Source: Circinella umbellata (taxonomy: Eukaryota > Mucoromycota > Mucoromycetes > Mucorales > Lichtheimiaceae). Taken from it: DNA of 64,000 nucleotides. Under the pieces are notes generated by a model that did no database searches, had not been told where the DNA came from, and worked only from the letters and a program-made list of their open reading frames with translations. The position numbers and the translations under genes are program-made. The stretch is from NCBI GenBank assembly GCA_025093555.1, contig JAIWNF010000033.1, positions 62,001 to 126,000 on the forward strand, given 5' to 3'. Of the stretch, positions 24,388 through 36,788 are shown piece after piece (position 1 is the first letter of the stretch; every line of letters begins with the position of its first letter).

Positions 24388-26004
24388 AATCAAACAAAAC
24401 ATTTTTATATCTTTTAATACATTCACTCTATCGTTTGACCTCTCTTTCTCTCACCACGTTATCTAAGCCCTACTATTCATTCACTTATTCATTTTTTTTT
24501 GCATTTTTGTTTTCATGTTTTGTTTTTCATGAAAATAATAATAACAATAACAACATCATAATAAAGAGCATTAATCAAAACATTCCATGAATTTTGCTAT
24601 TTATACAGTAGTATAAAATGTCAGTGGTGTAGTTTATATAAGTATTCCAGGTACATACAGTAACACAAAAATTAAATGGCTTTAATTATTATTTACTTTT
24701 ATTTTTTCAGTTATATATCAATAACCAACCACTGCTACAGCTACGTATTTCAAAATAAAAAAAAAAACTAATTTATTTAAAAGGAGTGTTATGCTCATGA
24801 TATATTAGATTTATACATTACAACGAGTGTCGTGTTTTTTCAGGTGAAATTTGGATTTTTTTATGTGACTTGCCACACAAAAGATTTAAACTCTATTCTC
24901 GCTTGTATTATTGGTGCTTTGGCATTTTTTGCATAAAAAGTACTTGGTAAGATTATTATGCTTTTGCATAAAAACCACTTTATCCTTATTTTTGTATAGC
25001 TTTCGCTCTGCGCCGTTTTGCATATAAATATCACGAATATCATCCTTTATAACTACTCAAAAATAAACCAGTCTTTTTTTTATTGGCATTTTGATTCATA
25101 CGATATGATAGACATATGTTATACATAGGTATCTCTTCACATCTGGTACGTAAAAAAAAAGCAGGTTTAGAAAACCGACTGTTTTCCCTTGTGCTCCTGA
25201 CTGTTTATTCTTCTCAATTTCACCTGAAAAAGATCGCACCCTTATTTCATGACATCATGATATCATGCTCTAAGCAGAATTTACAGAACAAAAACAAGTT
25301 ATCTAATTGTATTACATATGCACATCAGTTTACCTTCATGTTCGGTTTTTTTTATTTCTGTTAAAATGATATCTCCGCAGCTACATTTCCGATAGCTCGG
25401 AGCAAAGCGACAAGGGCTCAGAAATGATTTGTTAGATATCTACATAACCTTTTATTCTATCTTGTACTACCTTTTATAAGGTTGTTACTCATAGAATTCT
25501 GATGTTTGAGTTGAATCCAGATGGTACTACAGCGTACCTACAGTAAAGTTATACAAAGCTAATATAAGAATGAATGATGTCAAATAAGCTTTTTTTACTA
25601 CGATAATGTGACATTTTTTTCTGAAGAGGGCAAATGCTTTTTACAGATAGATATAATATACATGGACATTAATTTATTTTCAGTTTCAGTATATACACGT
25701 CATTTTATGACATAAAAGAACACTTTCGGTCTACATAGGGAAAGAAGGATACGTACTTTTGATGGGAATAAGAAAAAGAAGGGAAAAGAAGAAAAAAGTA
25801 TAAATCACAAAAGAAAATAAAGAGGTATAAGGAATATTAAATTGTGCGGTGTTAATAATAATATAAATTAATGTAATATAAAGAAAAAGCGATCAGTCGT
25901 TGTATCATCATTAAAGTAAGCAATTCGTCAAAAAAAATTGTTGTACGTAATAGAAAAGAGGAGTAATACACCTCTGTTCTTGCTATTATCATCTTCATTC
26001 AAAT
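24388..26004. other. convergent intergenic region
   Basis: This lies between the 3' ends of Cdc45 and the minus-strand permease. AT-rich, with no recognisable gene or RNA. Short ORFs such as 25116-25364 have no coding signature. Confidence 0.6.
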
Positions 26005-27660
26005 CTAAAGATTGTATTCGTAACCATTCTTGAACTCGGCAACCAAATCTTCAACAGCAGCCCACGTTCCAAATATCATAGCAACCAAACCAAACACAAG
26101 AATTAAGAAATTCCATGCCAACTCGATTGGATTTTTGTTACGGAATCCAGTCAACTTCCAATAAAACAAAACTGGCAGAATAAATACAATGGAAGAGTTA
26201 GCAAATGCACCAATCAATGACATAAGCAGACCAAAGAATGGTATCAAAATGCCAACAGCTGTAACAAAGACCATAACACTTGTGCGAAACACAGCACGAA
26301 TGATGAACTCCTTGGTTTTCCCCCACTTTTCGACATTGATATTTAACATATCTTCCACTTCCAACGCAAAGGATACCAACAAAATAGGGCACGAGACTAT
26401 AACATTGATTGTTACTAAAATAATTGCAACAGTACGTGCAGGACCATCTGGTGTACTGTTGTAACTAGGGTTGAGAACATTAACACCATAAACATAGTAA
26501 CCAGAAATAGCAAGCAGAAGATAAAATACAGAACAGGTACCCAAAGAAGCGATGACGACTTTGGGCCAATTTTTGGGTTTCTTCATTGAACCTTCAACGT
26601 TGGTATAAACGGTGTTAGAACCTGCACTGAATGCAATTGTAGAAAGGGCAATTGGAAATCCCTCCCAGACGACATTATCATGGTGGTTGTCAAGTTGATT
26701 TGGAGCATCAATACCAGTGAGAACGACAGTAATTAAAATCTATGTATATATATGTATACGGCCGTACATCTTCATTGTTAACTCAAACCACTACATTATT
26801 ACCTGTGTTTAAGAAAGAGAATAGGACACTTACAGTGACAATCATAGCGACCATACCAAATGCGCTCACCCATGCAATGTTGTTCATTGTCTTGATAAAT
26901 ATATAAGGAATCGCAACAATTACTGCAAAAATAATCGTCCAGACTACAGTTCCAATTTCACCAGGTGTGCCAGCACAGAGTTGGTTTAAGTTTTGAGCTG
27001 CAAGTACCAAATAAAGAACAGGTGTACCAAGAATAACCCAAGCAATAAAGAAGAACGAGAGCCAGCCTCCAACTTTACCAAATGCTTCATTTCCAAGTTC
27101 TTTATAAGAATTCAATCTTCGATTTTTGCCTCTGTACATTGCTGGTTGTAAAATCACACCACCATACTAATATAAATATGTCATATCTGTTAGAATAATC
27201 TATAATTTCTTTAACAATATAATGAAGCCGATACTTACGGTAGACATGATCAATGCTCCAATAATTAATGCCACGGCACCCCAACCACCTTGACTCAGCG
27301 CCTAAATAACGAAAAAAAAAATTAATTTCATTATTGCCAAGTCTGTAATTAGTTACATTATAAATTGATGGCCTATTATTACCGATGGGAGGCCTAGCAT
27401 TCCCGTCCCCAAAGTCAAGCACACCAAGTTGTAATATCCGTTGAACGACGATCCGCCGTTGGATCGATCAATGTCGTATACACCTTTATACATTTCTTTG
27501 CCTACATAGTATATATACCCAAAAATAATTAAAATCATGATTATGATATGGAATTATAATTATATTTACTATGGCACTTACCCAATTCACTGTCATCTAC
27601 AGAGGAGCTGCTATTACTTGAAGTATCAGCAACAACTTTGGTTACTTTTATATCCGTCAT
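26005..27660 (-). CDS. AAAP-family amino acid permease (paralogue C)
   Basis: Five exons (27660-27582, 27501-27383, 27301-27239, 27166-26834, 26739-26005) give 442 aa. The protein is a multi-pass carrier with the AAAP N-terminal block SSFNGYYNLVCLTLGTGMLG (first helix), then ILGTPVLYLVLAAQNLNQ, GFPIALSTIAFSAGSN, and repeated hydrophobic spans through LIPFFGLLMSLIGAF to a short C-terminus, GYEYNL. Members of this family (fungal Avt proteins, animal SLC32/36/38) exchange neutral amino acids with protons at vacuole or plasma membrane; which membrane is unknown here. It is closely related to the two plus-strand copies at 40-45 kb and uses the same intron positions, but lacks the intron that splits its fourth exon in those copies. 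Promoter DNA lies to the right, toward eIF2-beta. Confidence 0.92.
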
Positions 27661-29727
27661 CTTTTCCTTCAAAAGAAAAGCTATTTAAAAAATAAAAAAA
27701 ATGGATGTTTTTATGGAAGAAGAGTTACAAAAGATGAAATCTAATGAAATCAAATGATATTCTAATTTATACGTACGTATAAAATCAAACAGGTGAACTT
27801 GATGGATCTCGCGCGCGGGTGTTGGTTATTTAGAGTTAAATGTTACCACGCACATTAAATTTACAAAGTTCCTTTTTTTAAAGTTACGGTATATCGTCAT
27901 CTCTAAATATATTTATATTGTGTGCGTGTATCTTTTTTATTGATAATTGAACTTCCTCTTGTAGGACATCTTTGCAGAAAAAATTCCCATGATATCATCG
28001 TGTTTGTCGGGAAAAGAAATCATTCTGCAAGTTCTGTCATAACGGATGTATATCATAATTAGAAAAGTGAGGTCATGTGATCAAGATATAATTTCTTAAC
28101 AGTTATGTACCTGAAAAATTATTGATCCCTCTTACTCTTACAAGAGGTTATGTATTACCAGGTGGGTTACCACCTCTTATATTTCTTGAATTTGATATTA
28201 GTTTCTGTCATCATCAAAAATTCTGTGAACTGATACAGAATAGTATATAAACAGTAAGTTTATCATGTGGGTACAATAAGATTAACAACCTTGTCAGGAT
28301 TTATATGCAAGTTCTTTTCTCATCAGGGTAAATCACATTTTTTGAGATAAGAAAGAAGAAGGGAGGAATAGTTTAATGAAACCTTTTTTCGTTAAAAAAA
28401 ACATAACCTAATGGAAACTTCATTGCTACATTACGTACTATGCACAAATATAATCGGTTTTACTATCCTAAACCTAAATCAAATACATATATATATATAT
28501 ACTAACAGCACGGCATGGTATCATTAAATAAAAACCAAGCAAATAGGTAGAATTGCTATATGGCTCTCCGAGAATTACATTCTTCTTAAAGCATTTTAAC
28601 TTTGAGAATCAGAATGGCCACAGTTCCAGAACTAATACGCAGTATAAACCCGTTTTTCTTTGTTTGAAACCGGGTCATACTTCTTGTTATAAAGATTAAT
28701 TATTTACGTACTTGGACAAGTGATCAAAAATGTAGTTTTTTTTAGTTTATACCAACTGAAAGAAAAGTGAGAAACTAAAAAAAAAAAGAGCGTTCGAGGT
28801 AAACAAGACAGACAAGCAAAATGTTTGATGAGCAATACAACACTTTTTATCTTAGAACTGGTGTTATGTTTCCGGCAATGGTGAGAGGTCACCATTGTGT
28901 ACATAATATGGAACAAGAAATTGGAAGAAGATGTCTCTATCTATAGTACTGGAAAGCCACAGGTATGTATGTGTTCCATACTTTAGGTTCATATTTTACA
29001 CCAAAATAAAAATTGTAAAGCTCGATGGCTTGTATTGACAAAAATATATAAAATATTTACGATATACATATAATAGGAAAACAGTAATTTTTCCAACTTT
29101 GTATCACCTTTTCTGCATGAATATGAAGAGAACAGGGTCTCAGAAAATATGTACAGTTGATCAGACTACAGCAATTGATCACGCAAAAAATATCTTTAAT
29201 GTTCATGAGGCCCTTTTATTTTGAAATTTTTCGAACAATACAGTAGCAACATGAGTAATAATGCACTATAAACATATGTAGTAGTTGACTAAGACGTGAT
29301 AAAGAAGACATTATCTTACTTCGCTAGCACTATTTTCGGATAGTATTTTATATAGGTTCATCTTCATCACTCGAAGTTAAAAAAGCCATAGTTATTTTAT
29401 TTCTGTCTGAAATCACGTTTGTCCCCCTTTATCTTTCTGCTTTTCCTGTTAATTTACAAGATGATGCATATGTTTGATTAAAAGCGAAAAAAAAAAACGA
29501 TAATAAAAAAACAGACACTGACATGTACACTTGTTATCAAGTTGGTTTGGTTACCATGGCAAAATCACAATGGGAAAAAAATAATATTTTTCATATTCTG
29601 ATAATCAAATATACAAAGAAAGTGAGAGAGGAAAAATAGTTATATGGGTTGATAAAGTTTTAAAAGGTTGGGGAGGGTCCTATTACATGATACTTTTTTT
29701 TCACTTTTTAATTTATTATTATTTGAA
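27661..29727. other. intergenic region upstream of permease C
   Basis: This 2.1 kb stretch holds no supported gene. A short hairpin (aagaggt ... acctctt, about 28141-28178) and a 7-bp palindrome near 28883-28900 are visible, along with TACGTACGTA at 27772-27781 close to the permease start. The rest is plain AT-rich DNA. Confidence 0.55.
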
Positions 29728-31198
29728 TTACGCCCGAAGAGCACGTCTATCTTCCTTAGTTTGAGCCTTGAAACCAGTCTTAATAGCAGAGACAGATCGA
29801 GTAGAACCACAAGATTCACACTGAACAAAGTACAAACGATTATCCTTACTCAAAATTGTATCAGGAGATTTACAAGTTTTACATGTAACGTATTCCACTA
29901 TTTATATTCCAAATATTAAAGAGATTAGTAAGAATATTTTAGGTATTTATAAATATATATCCCTTTCTTTTTCTCTTTTTCAAACACGCTTTTTGTATGT
30001 TAAACAAAGAAGAAAAGTGCTTACCAATATATCGTCGCAATACATTTTCGATTTGCTTTTGTTGCCATCGACCCTTCATAACAAGACGTTGGGAGCCATC
30101 AACTGAACCATTAGTACCCAATTCAGCAAACAAGAATTGAATAACGTGTTCAGGTTGACGATGGAGTCTAGGAAAGAATTATGAATTAGTATTTAGTTAT
30201 ACATATAAAATGAAATGAATTATTGATCTGTGTGAAAAATACATACCTTTTACAAATATCAGCAACATTAGCAAAGATAGTCTTTTTATTACCTTCACGA
30301 TGGATCGAAGGAGGAACGATAGTATAACGCTTCTTCTCACCAGCAAGCTCAGGGTTGTTTTGTCTCAAAATCTTGAAAACACGGCCAAGTAATTCATCAT
30401 AAGTATAATCACGATCACTCTTTAACCATGCTTCTTCACTGCCATCCTTCTTTGTTTTGTCATCTTCAGCTTCACCAGTTTCACCTTCTTGTTCTGCTAA
30501 TTCAGCTTCGAATTCTGCCATGTTTTTCTTCTTCTTTTTCTTCTTCTTCAAAGCACCAAAGTCCAAATCTTCGTCATTGCCTTCTGCAGGTGTACTGTCA
30601 CCTTCACCGGCATCCTAATTTGTTTATTATTATTATTATTATCATTATTTTGTATGTCAGTCAGTTGTTTTCTATTCTTGTTGCTAAATTCATGTTGCTG
30701 TTTTAATAAATATATGTATATATACCTCAACGGTTTTAGATTTCTTCTTCTTTTTCTTTTTTAAATCAGCAAACATGGCGTCAGGATCAGCACTAGCATC
30801 GTCGTCTTGAGCGGCTATATAAATAAATAAATATGTTATTATTGGGCTCTTTGATTTAAATTATTATTCTATTTCTAATTTAATAATTAACACATAATAC
30901 TCACGAGCATCTTGTGCTTCGCCAGCATCTTTGGATTCTTCAGCTGCGACAACATCGTCAAAATCGACTTTCTTCTTTGACTTTTTCTTTTTCTTAAGTT
31001 TGGAGAAATCGGGCTAGTTTACAAACAACAAATGAATTAAATTAGCAATCTTTTTTTTAAAACATTTTTAGCGGTGTCGTTGTTATTTCTCTTCTTTTTA
31101 ATTAATTAAAAAAAAGCTGTTGTTGTTGGTAACGATTAAATTACTTCCTCTTCCTCGATTTGGTCAACTACAAGTTTATTTTCCTTTTCGTCAGACAT
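29728..31198 (-). CDS. SUI3: translation initiation factor eIF2 subunit beta
   Basis: Six exons (31198-31145, 31013-30905, 30814-30726, 30614-30247, 30167-30025, 29897-29728) give 310 aa. The N-terminal half carries three poly-lysine K-boxes (in exons 2, 3 and 4) separated by acidic stretches. These are the eIF2-beta elements that bind eIF5 and eIF2B-epsilon. The core domain contains [20 protein letters not shown] and the conserved block [20 protein letters not shown]. Then come [17 protein letters not shown] and the C4 zinc ribbon with CKTCKS and [17 protein letters not shown]. The subunit helps deliver initiator Met-tRNA to the 40S ribosome. Size and domain order match the family. The gene symbol is by homology to the yeast gene. 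Confidence 0.97.
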
Positions 31199-31417
31199 TT
31201 TTTCGTTACAAAAAGAAGGTCTTAACAAAAAAAAAGTTGGCGCAATTTTTTAAAGTAAACGTCAGAAATAGTGAATCATTTTACTCCGATCACTTGACCT
31301 GTGTTGTGAAGCCACTTCAGTAGATCATATGGTACAGTTGTATTCATATTACTAGACTTGATTCTTTCTTTTCATTTCTCATTTTATTTTTTGAATATAA
31401 TAAAAATAGGAAAGTTT
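31199..31417. promoter_or_regulatory. upstream region of eIF2-beta
   Basis: About 220 bp immediately 5' of the eIF2-beta start on the minus strand, between it and the decayed coding stretch. T/A-rich runs are visible, but no specific element can be assigned. Confidence 0.35.
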
Positions 31418-32703
31418 ATGAAGTCTGCTCGTTCTGTAAAGAACCATATTAATGAATTGCTACTTCCCACACTACATCACATAACGCAGAAAATGATTGA
31501 GCCCAACAAAATGAGAGCATACAGGTACTAAACTAATTTATCAGCTGAATAAAATTAATAATAACACTGTTAATATCATGCGGAACAAGTTATTCCTCTC
31601 GAAAGTGTGGGAGACACTATGCTTGAAATAGAAAGCGCCAGTATAGAAACTCTACAGAACGAGCATACTGGACAACAAGAACAGCAACAATATTAATAAT
31701 AATATTGGTGATGATAGTTCATCAAATCACCAACAAAACAACAACCAAGAAGCTCTGTTCGAGAATACCTATTGAAAATAATAAAAAAGAAGCTGACAAA
31801 AAATAAAATCATGATGTATAAGGACCATATAGATGTCTGAAAGAAAAACAAGAAAAAAAGCTTTGTATCTTTAGTACCCAGAGCATCTACTAAACAAAGT
31901 GCCTACCTTGTCAACTCATAAAGCCTTTTCTCGCTAATCGATAACATGAGCAAGATATGAGGCTACAGTAATTAAGAGAGAAAAAGTTTTGTACATGGAT
32001 GTGTACTAAACTCTATTTCAATTTGGGAAGAGGATCAATGTATGATCAGTAAAAAAGATTATTCATTTACAGCTATGATTTTATATACGTATCATATACA
32101 TATATATCATTTAAAAACGTACAAACGGGCTACTATATAATGTTAAAGCCACTTGTGTTGTGACAGAGAAGAAGTATCTTACTATAATATTTCTTATTCT
32201 GCTACGAATTGATCCACTTCCTTCATACTTTGTCGTAATAATGTTATAATAATCACATTCTCGTTATAGACCTTCTAACCCCAATCCAGCAACCGAGATT
32301 TTCAGTTAGATTATTCGGATCTATAATCACCAAATGGTAAGAATTGGCATTATCCAATTATAACAACTGGATATTAGATTTGATGTCATGAAAACTATTG
32401 AAAATTTTATTCAGCTTCTAATTCCACTTACATGACCCCTCCAGCTGATCTTACAATTTGCTCCAAGGATATTCTTTCGCTGTTCGTTCCTAGTAGATCA
32501 AAATATTGGACAACGATGAACTTGATAGTGTAGGCAGCCACAGTATTGGTTTCAGTGGTGTATGTGGTATTATAGCTAAGGATGGACTAGCATTACCTCC
32601 ACTTCTACGATATGGAAGTCTCAAGAAAACAGGAAAGCAACTTGAAGAAAATTATTACATTGCAGTTACATCAATTGGCACGTATATACCTTTTTATATG
32701 TAA
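31418..32703 (+). pseudogene. decayed coding-like stretch, family unknown
   Basis: Several consecutive peptides look coding but are broken by stops and frame changes. One begins at 31418 (MKSARSVKNHINELLLPTLH) and runs into an apparent GT donor near 31525. Then comes PLESVGDTMLEIESASIETL at about 31599-31697. Further right is MTPPADLTICSKDILSLFVP at about 32432, which shifts frame at about 32500 into ILDNDELDSVGSHSIGFSGV and RYGSLKKTGKQLEENYYIAV (to 32703). The peptide composition is balanced, unlike random AT-rich translation, and the frame must change to connect them. I cannot name the ancestor. It may be a degenerate cellular gene or retroelement remnant. A real gene with unusual introns is the less likely alternative. 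Confidence 0.35.
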
Positions 32704-33042
32704 AATAATATAGAACGCTATATTTAAGGTTCAAGGCTATTAATTAAAATGACATCGGTTCCCAACAGCGACGACAGAATTTTATTTTTTTAGTACTGTA
32801 ACTCCCTAGTTACGTATGTTTCATAGCCACTTCACTGGTTATAATGGAATTGCTGCGAAACAATATTCATATTATATCAGTTATCTCTACTACTTTCAAA
32901 TGTTTAATAACTCCTTATATATATATATATATATTATAGTGGCAATGAATAATATGAAAAGCCGATAATTTGAAAAAAAAATGGGTTTATTATTATTCTT
33001 GTTTTTTTTTCTATCTTTTGTATAAGGAATAAAAATGATCAA
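32704..33042. other. short intergenic gap
   Basis: AT-rich DNA with a TA dinucleotide run near 32918-32935, between the decayed stretch and the stop codon of the DnaJ gene. Nothing else is seen. Confidence 0.5.
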
Positions 33043-34769
33043 CTATTGTTGACTGCAGTTTATGCCAGGACCGCCACGTTCATCATCACTTTCATCTTCA
33101 TCATAAGCATTATTTCTTGATTGTCCTGAAGCACCGAAAGATTCCAAATCACCAGGAATCAAAGCACACTCATCCACGATATCATAAGTTGCGCTGGAGA
33201 CTGAATCAGGACGAGGTGCGGGCAAAATCTTGGCCAAAGCAGCAACATTATCAGGAGTAGCGAAATAGTCTTCAGGGAATTCAACATCAAATTGGATATA
33301 CAAGTCACCATGTGTGTCTGAACGTCTGTAGATAGGCATACCCTCATGGGGTACTCGTTTCACCATGCCAGGCTTGATTACCTGTCCTGCACTATGTTGA
33401 ATTTGAATACCTCGTCCATCCAAATGTTTTACAACCACCTTGTTGAATCCACATAATGCTTCAGTAAGTGAAATCTTGACATGGCATAATAAGTCATCGC
33501 CGCGTCGCTCGAATTTGGGGTGTTCTTTTTGTTGCAATATCAAATTGACATCCCCTGGTTCAATTCCTGGCTGTTTACAATAAAAACAAATGACTTAATA
33601 TTTGATATAAACATAATACACAATACACACAGGGACGCTCTATAAATATAGGCGTTGTTACATTACCTCTTGATCGCCTTCACCTTTCATACTAATCTTT
33701 TGGCCGTCCACCATACCTTTTTCAATATAGACATCCAAATACTTTTTCTCTGTTGTCACTTTTTTACCTCGACAACGTTTACAACGATCTTTGACAATTT
33801 TACCGGTGCTATTACATTCTTCACAAGGGACTTGCATTTGTTGTACCATACCCATACCAAGTTGTCGCATGGCAACACCAAAACCACGACCATCACAGGA
33901 TGTACATTTCTTTGTAGCACCTGTTTTACCTCCTCGACCACTACATGTAGTACATATGACATTTTTTTCCAATGCAAGCTTGGTTCGTTTGCCATTATAT
34001 AAATCTTCCAAAGAAACTGAAAGAGGATATTTCATATTTTCACCTTTTCGGGGTCCTCTTGGTGCACCTCCAAATCCTCCACCGAAACTTGCACCACCAC
34101 CACCACCTCCGAACAAGTTGGCAAATAAGTCGTCAGCGGACATGCCACCAAAGCCACCATCACCACCACCAGGTCCACCTTCACCAAATTGATCGTAATG
34201 TGCGCGTCGTTCAGGATCAGACAAGACTTCATATGCGTGGGATATTTCTTTAAACTACAATAAAGAAAATATACCCCCAGAAATATATATACCCACATCA
34301 AACCCCGTTAGACATTTATATATTGAGAACATATCTTTTCCAAGAAATTTATAATATTTACTTACCCGTTCTCCTTCATCAGGGTTTTTATCAGGATGAT
34401 ATTTCATAGCCTAACAAAGATAATAAATAATACAGACCCACATACACATGTATATATATATATTTATACAATATTAAAAACAACATTCCTTGACCGAATA
34501 AAAATATATCTCATACCAGCAAAGTGCGGGGTGAATATTTGTTTATTTATTATTATTATTACTTATACATACCAACTTTTTATATGCCTATTATACAATT
34601 CATTTACGTTTTTTGTTAAGAACACATAAAATAGAAGGAAAAAAATAAAAAGAAAATATAATGGGGAATAAAAGCAAATTGGTTCGACAATCTATACCCT
34701 TCGAATCTCATGGTCGGTTGCAGTTGTTTCGATATCAAGTGTTTCATAATACGTAGCTTCTATTGCCAT
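33043..34769 (-). CDS. type I Hsp40/DnaJ co-chaperone, Ydj1/DNAJA-like, farnesylation motif
   Basis: Five exons (34769-34698, 34587-34573, 34410-34366, 34254-33667, 33570-33043) give 415 aa. Exon 2 is a 15-nt microexon encoding AYKKL. It completes helix II of the J domain (EIRRAYKKLAMKYHPDKN) with the HPD motif at residues 34-36. A Gly/Phe-rich linker follows, then four zinc-finger repeats (CTTCSGRG, CTSCDGRG, CEECNSTG, CKRCRGKK), a C-terminal substrate-binding domain including DLYIQFDVEFPE, and a terminal CSQQ CaaX box. Ydj1-type proteins stimulate Hsp70 ATPase, and farnesylation anchors them to ER and other membranes. It lies only 117 bp beyond the CHMP7 gene stop codon on the same strand, so its promoter must be short or overlap that gene. 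Confidence 0.96.
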
Positions 34770-34886
34770 TTTGTTTTAAAAACTTGTAAAAAATAGTAAA
34801 TAAAAGTAAATAAAGAAATTAAAGGCAGGACAGAAAGAAACAAGAATTACAGAAATGGGGAATTTTTGATTTGATCATTTGTGACT

Positions 34887-36788
34887 TTAGATTGCTGGTT
34901 CCAGTTGCCGCTCCTCCACGGGATGTCGGTCGAACTTCTTAGTTGACGCCAATGCCGACGATGGTATTTTAGATGGTGGTGATTGAACTTTTTTCAATTT
35001 ACCAAAGATATCATTGATTCTCGCTAATTCAGATTCTGCCGGTGATGGTGGAGGAGCAGATTGAGTGATATGACGAGGCGGTGGAGATATTTCACGAACA
35101 GGACGTTGTTCTTGCTCCTGTTCTTTTTGTAGGAAAAGCATTCGTTTTTGTTGCTCTTGCTCTTGTTCTTCCAATTCAGCCAATTCCTTTTCCAGATCTT
35201 CATCATCTTCTTCAATATTCAATCTATTCGCTTGATCCACACCATCAACAATAGCATCTTCTACCTCTTTTTGATCTTGGAATGCTTGTTGTACATTAAG
35301 CATTGCTTCATCCACTGTATCCACTGATAAATTTTGGTTTGATAATATGCTTCGTAATGCATCCGCTCCAATATTAAATGCTTGTACCACCTGTGTAATG
35401 AACTTTTATCAGTCTCTTTCTACAATTTGTAATGTGTTATGCAATAATCGTATAAAAGACATGTTCATTTATATACCTGTAGATCATTTTGCGAAGCCTC
35501 AATCTTCATTAAAAGGGTTTCCATAGTTTCAAGCGATTTTAATCGACGATCAAGTATTTCTAATAAATGCTTCTTCTTTTTAAATGCGTATAATGCTTGT
35601 GACTTGCGGCCTTCTGCATAGTGCTCTTTAGCTGATATGGTATATCTAAGAAATTATTATATTAATTTGTGATTAGAAACTATCTGTATTGAATTGTCAA
35701 TTTTTTTTTTTTGGTAATTACTTACTCTTCGGCTTTCTGTTGTAGTTCATCTACTTGTGAATGTAAAGCTGAACATGTTGTTCGAATACTAACAATCGCG
35801 CGGTCCTGTTGATCAATAGTCGTCGCTTGCGTACCCACTTGGTTTTTATATGGGAATTTGATAACCTAATATTTATTAACAGAAAGTATATATCAACAAC
35901 TAAGTTGCTTTCCTCATAGATGTTATATCACCATATGGATGAAGAAAATGAAACAAAGGTTGTTTACCACATGTGTTGCACCGTATCCCTGAACATCATC
36001 TGCAAGCGCAACACCTAATTCAGAATACATATATCGTAACAATAGCCAAATATCTCCATCTGTCAATGATCGTTCACCATCTGTTCCATAACGTGATCGA
36101 AAATCATTGAATGTTAATAGTGTACTGGCTGACGAATTAGTTGATGGTTCTTCAATATAGGATCGTAAAATCCCTTTAGCAATTTCCTTAATCGTTGGAA
36201 TGACAACATAGCTCTCGTCTTCGATATGACTTCCATAATAAGATGGAAGTAACCATTGCTGTGATTTTTGCGTAAACCATGAATACCATGAGGATGATTT
36301 TGTTGTAGGTAAAGCGTAAACTTCGTTGAATTGTTTTAACGTTATAATATCACCACTCTGAATCATTTCATTCTATTTATTTATAATATCAATAGTAAAA
36401 TTATATACAACATTAATTAAAAGTTTTATGTTATCACAATTAGATAAACAACAAGCGATAAAAAAAGAAGAGAGATCTTCTTTCTTACCACAACAGAATC
36501 CAAGGCTAAAGGTTTACCGATTCCGGGTCGTAAGAATTGATCAGGCAATTCATTGGCATTAAATACTAAACGGTAATTGTTGGATCCGAGTAAACCTTGC
36601 ATATTGCAATCCAAGATTAAAGATTTCCAGTAACTCACATTAGCATCGTAACCATACTGATTCAAAATGGCAAGTTTAGAGAAATCGGAGTAAAGTGACG
36701 TTAATCTTTTTGTTGGATTATTTAAATCAAAATCGATATATTGGCATGAAAGATATGCTTGTAATCGCGAATTACGTTTGGATGCCAT
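34887..36788 (-). CDS. CHMP7/Chm7-like ESCRT-III protein
   Basis: Five exons (36788-36489, 36372-35968, 35865-35726, 35645-35477, 35390-34887) give 505 aa. The N-terminal half (about residues 1-235) resembles the ESCRT-II-like winged-helix region of CHMP7, with GIGKPLALDSVV and TFNDFRSRYGTDGERSLTDG. Residues about 245-420 form the Snf7 coiled-coil core (ALYAFKKKKHLLEILDRRLK, then MLNVQQAFQDQKEVEDAI) and an acidic Glu/Gln helix. The tail ends ELARINDIFGKLKK and a Pro/Ser linker. CHMP7/Chm7 recruits ESCRT-III to the inner nuclear membrane for envelope sealing and nuclear pore surveillance. Fungal homologues are highly diverged, so the call rests on architecture and short motifs. Confidence 0.85.

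Noticed and set aside
29668..29919. 83-codon plus-strand ORF at the eIF2-beta 3' end
   Set aside because: It is antisense to the conserved zinc-ribbon exon of eIF2-beta.
34770..34886. possible heat-shock element before the DnaJ gene
   Set aside because: TTC/GAA triplets are present but not in the alternating nTTCnnGAAn arrangement; the match is too weak.
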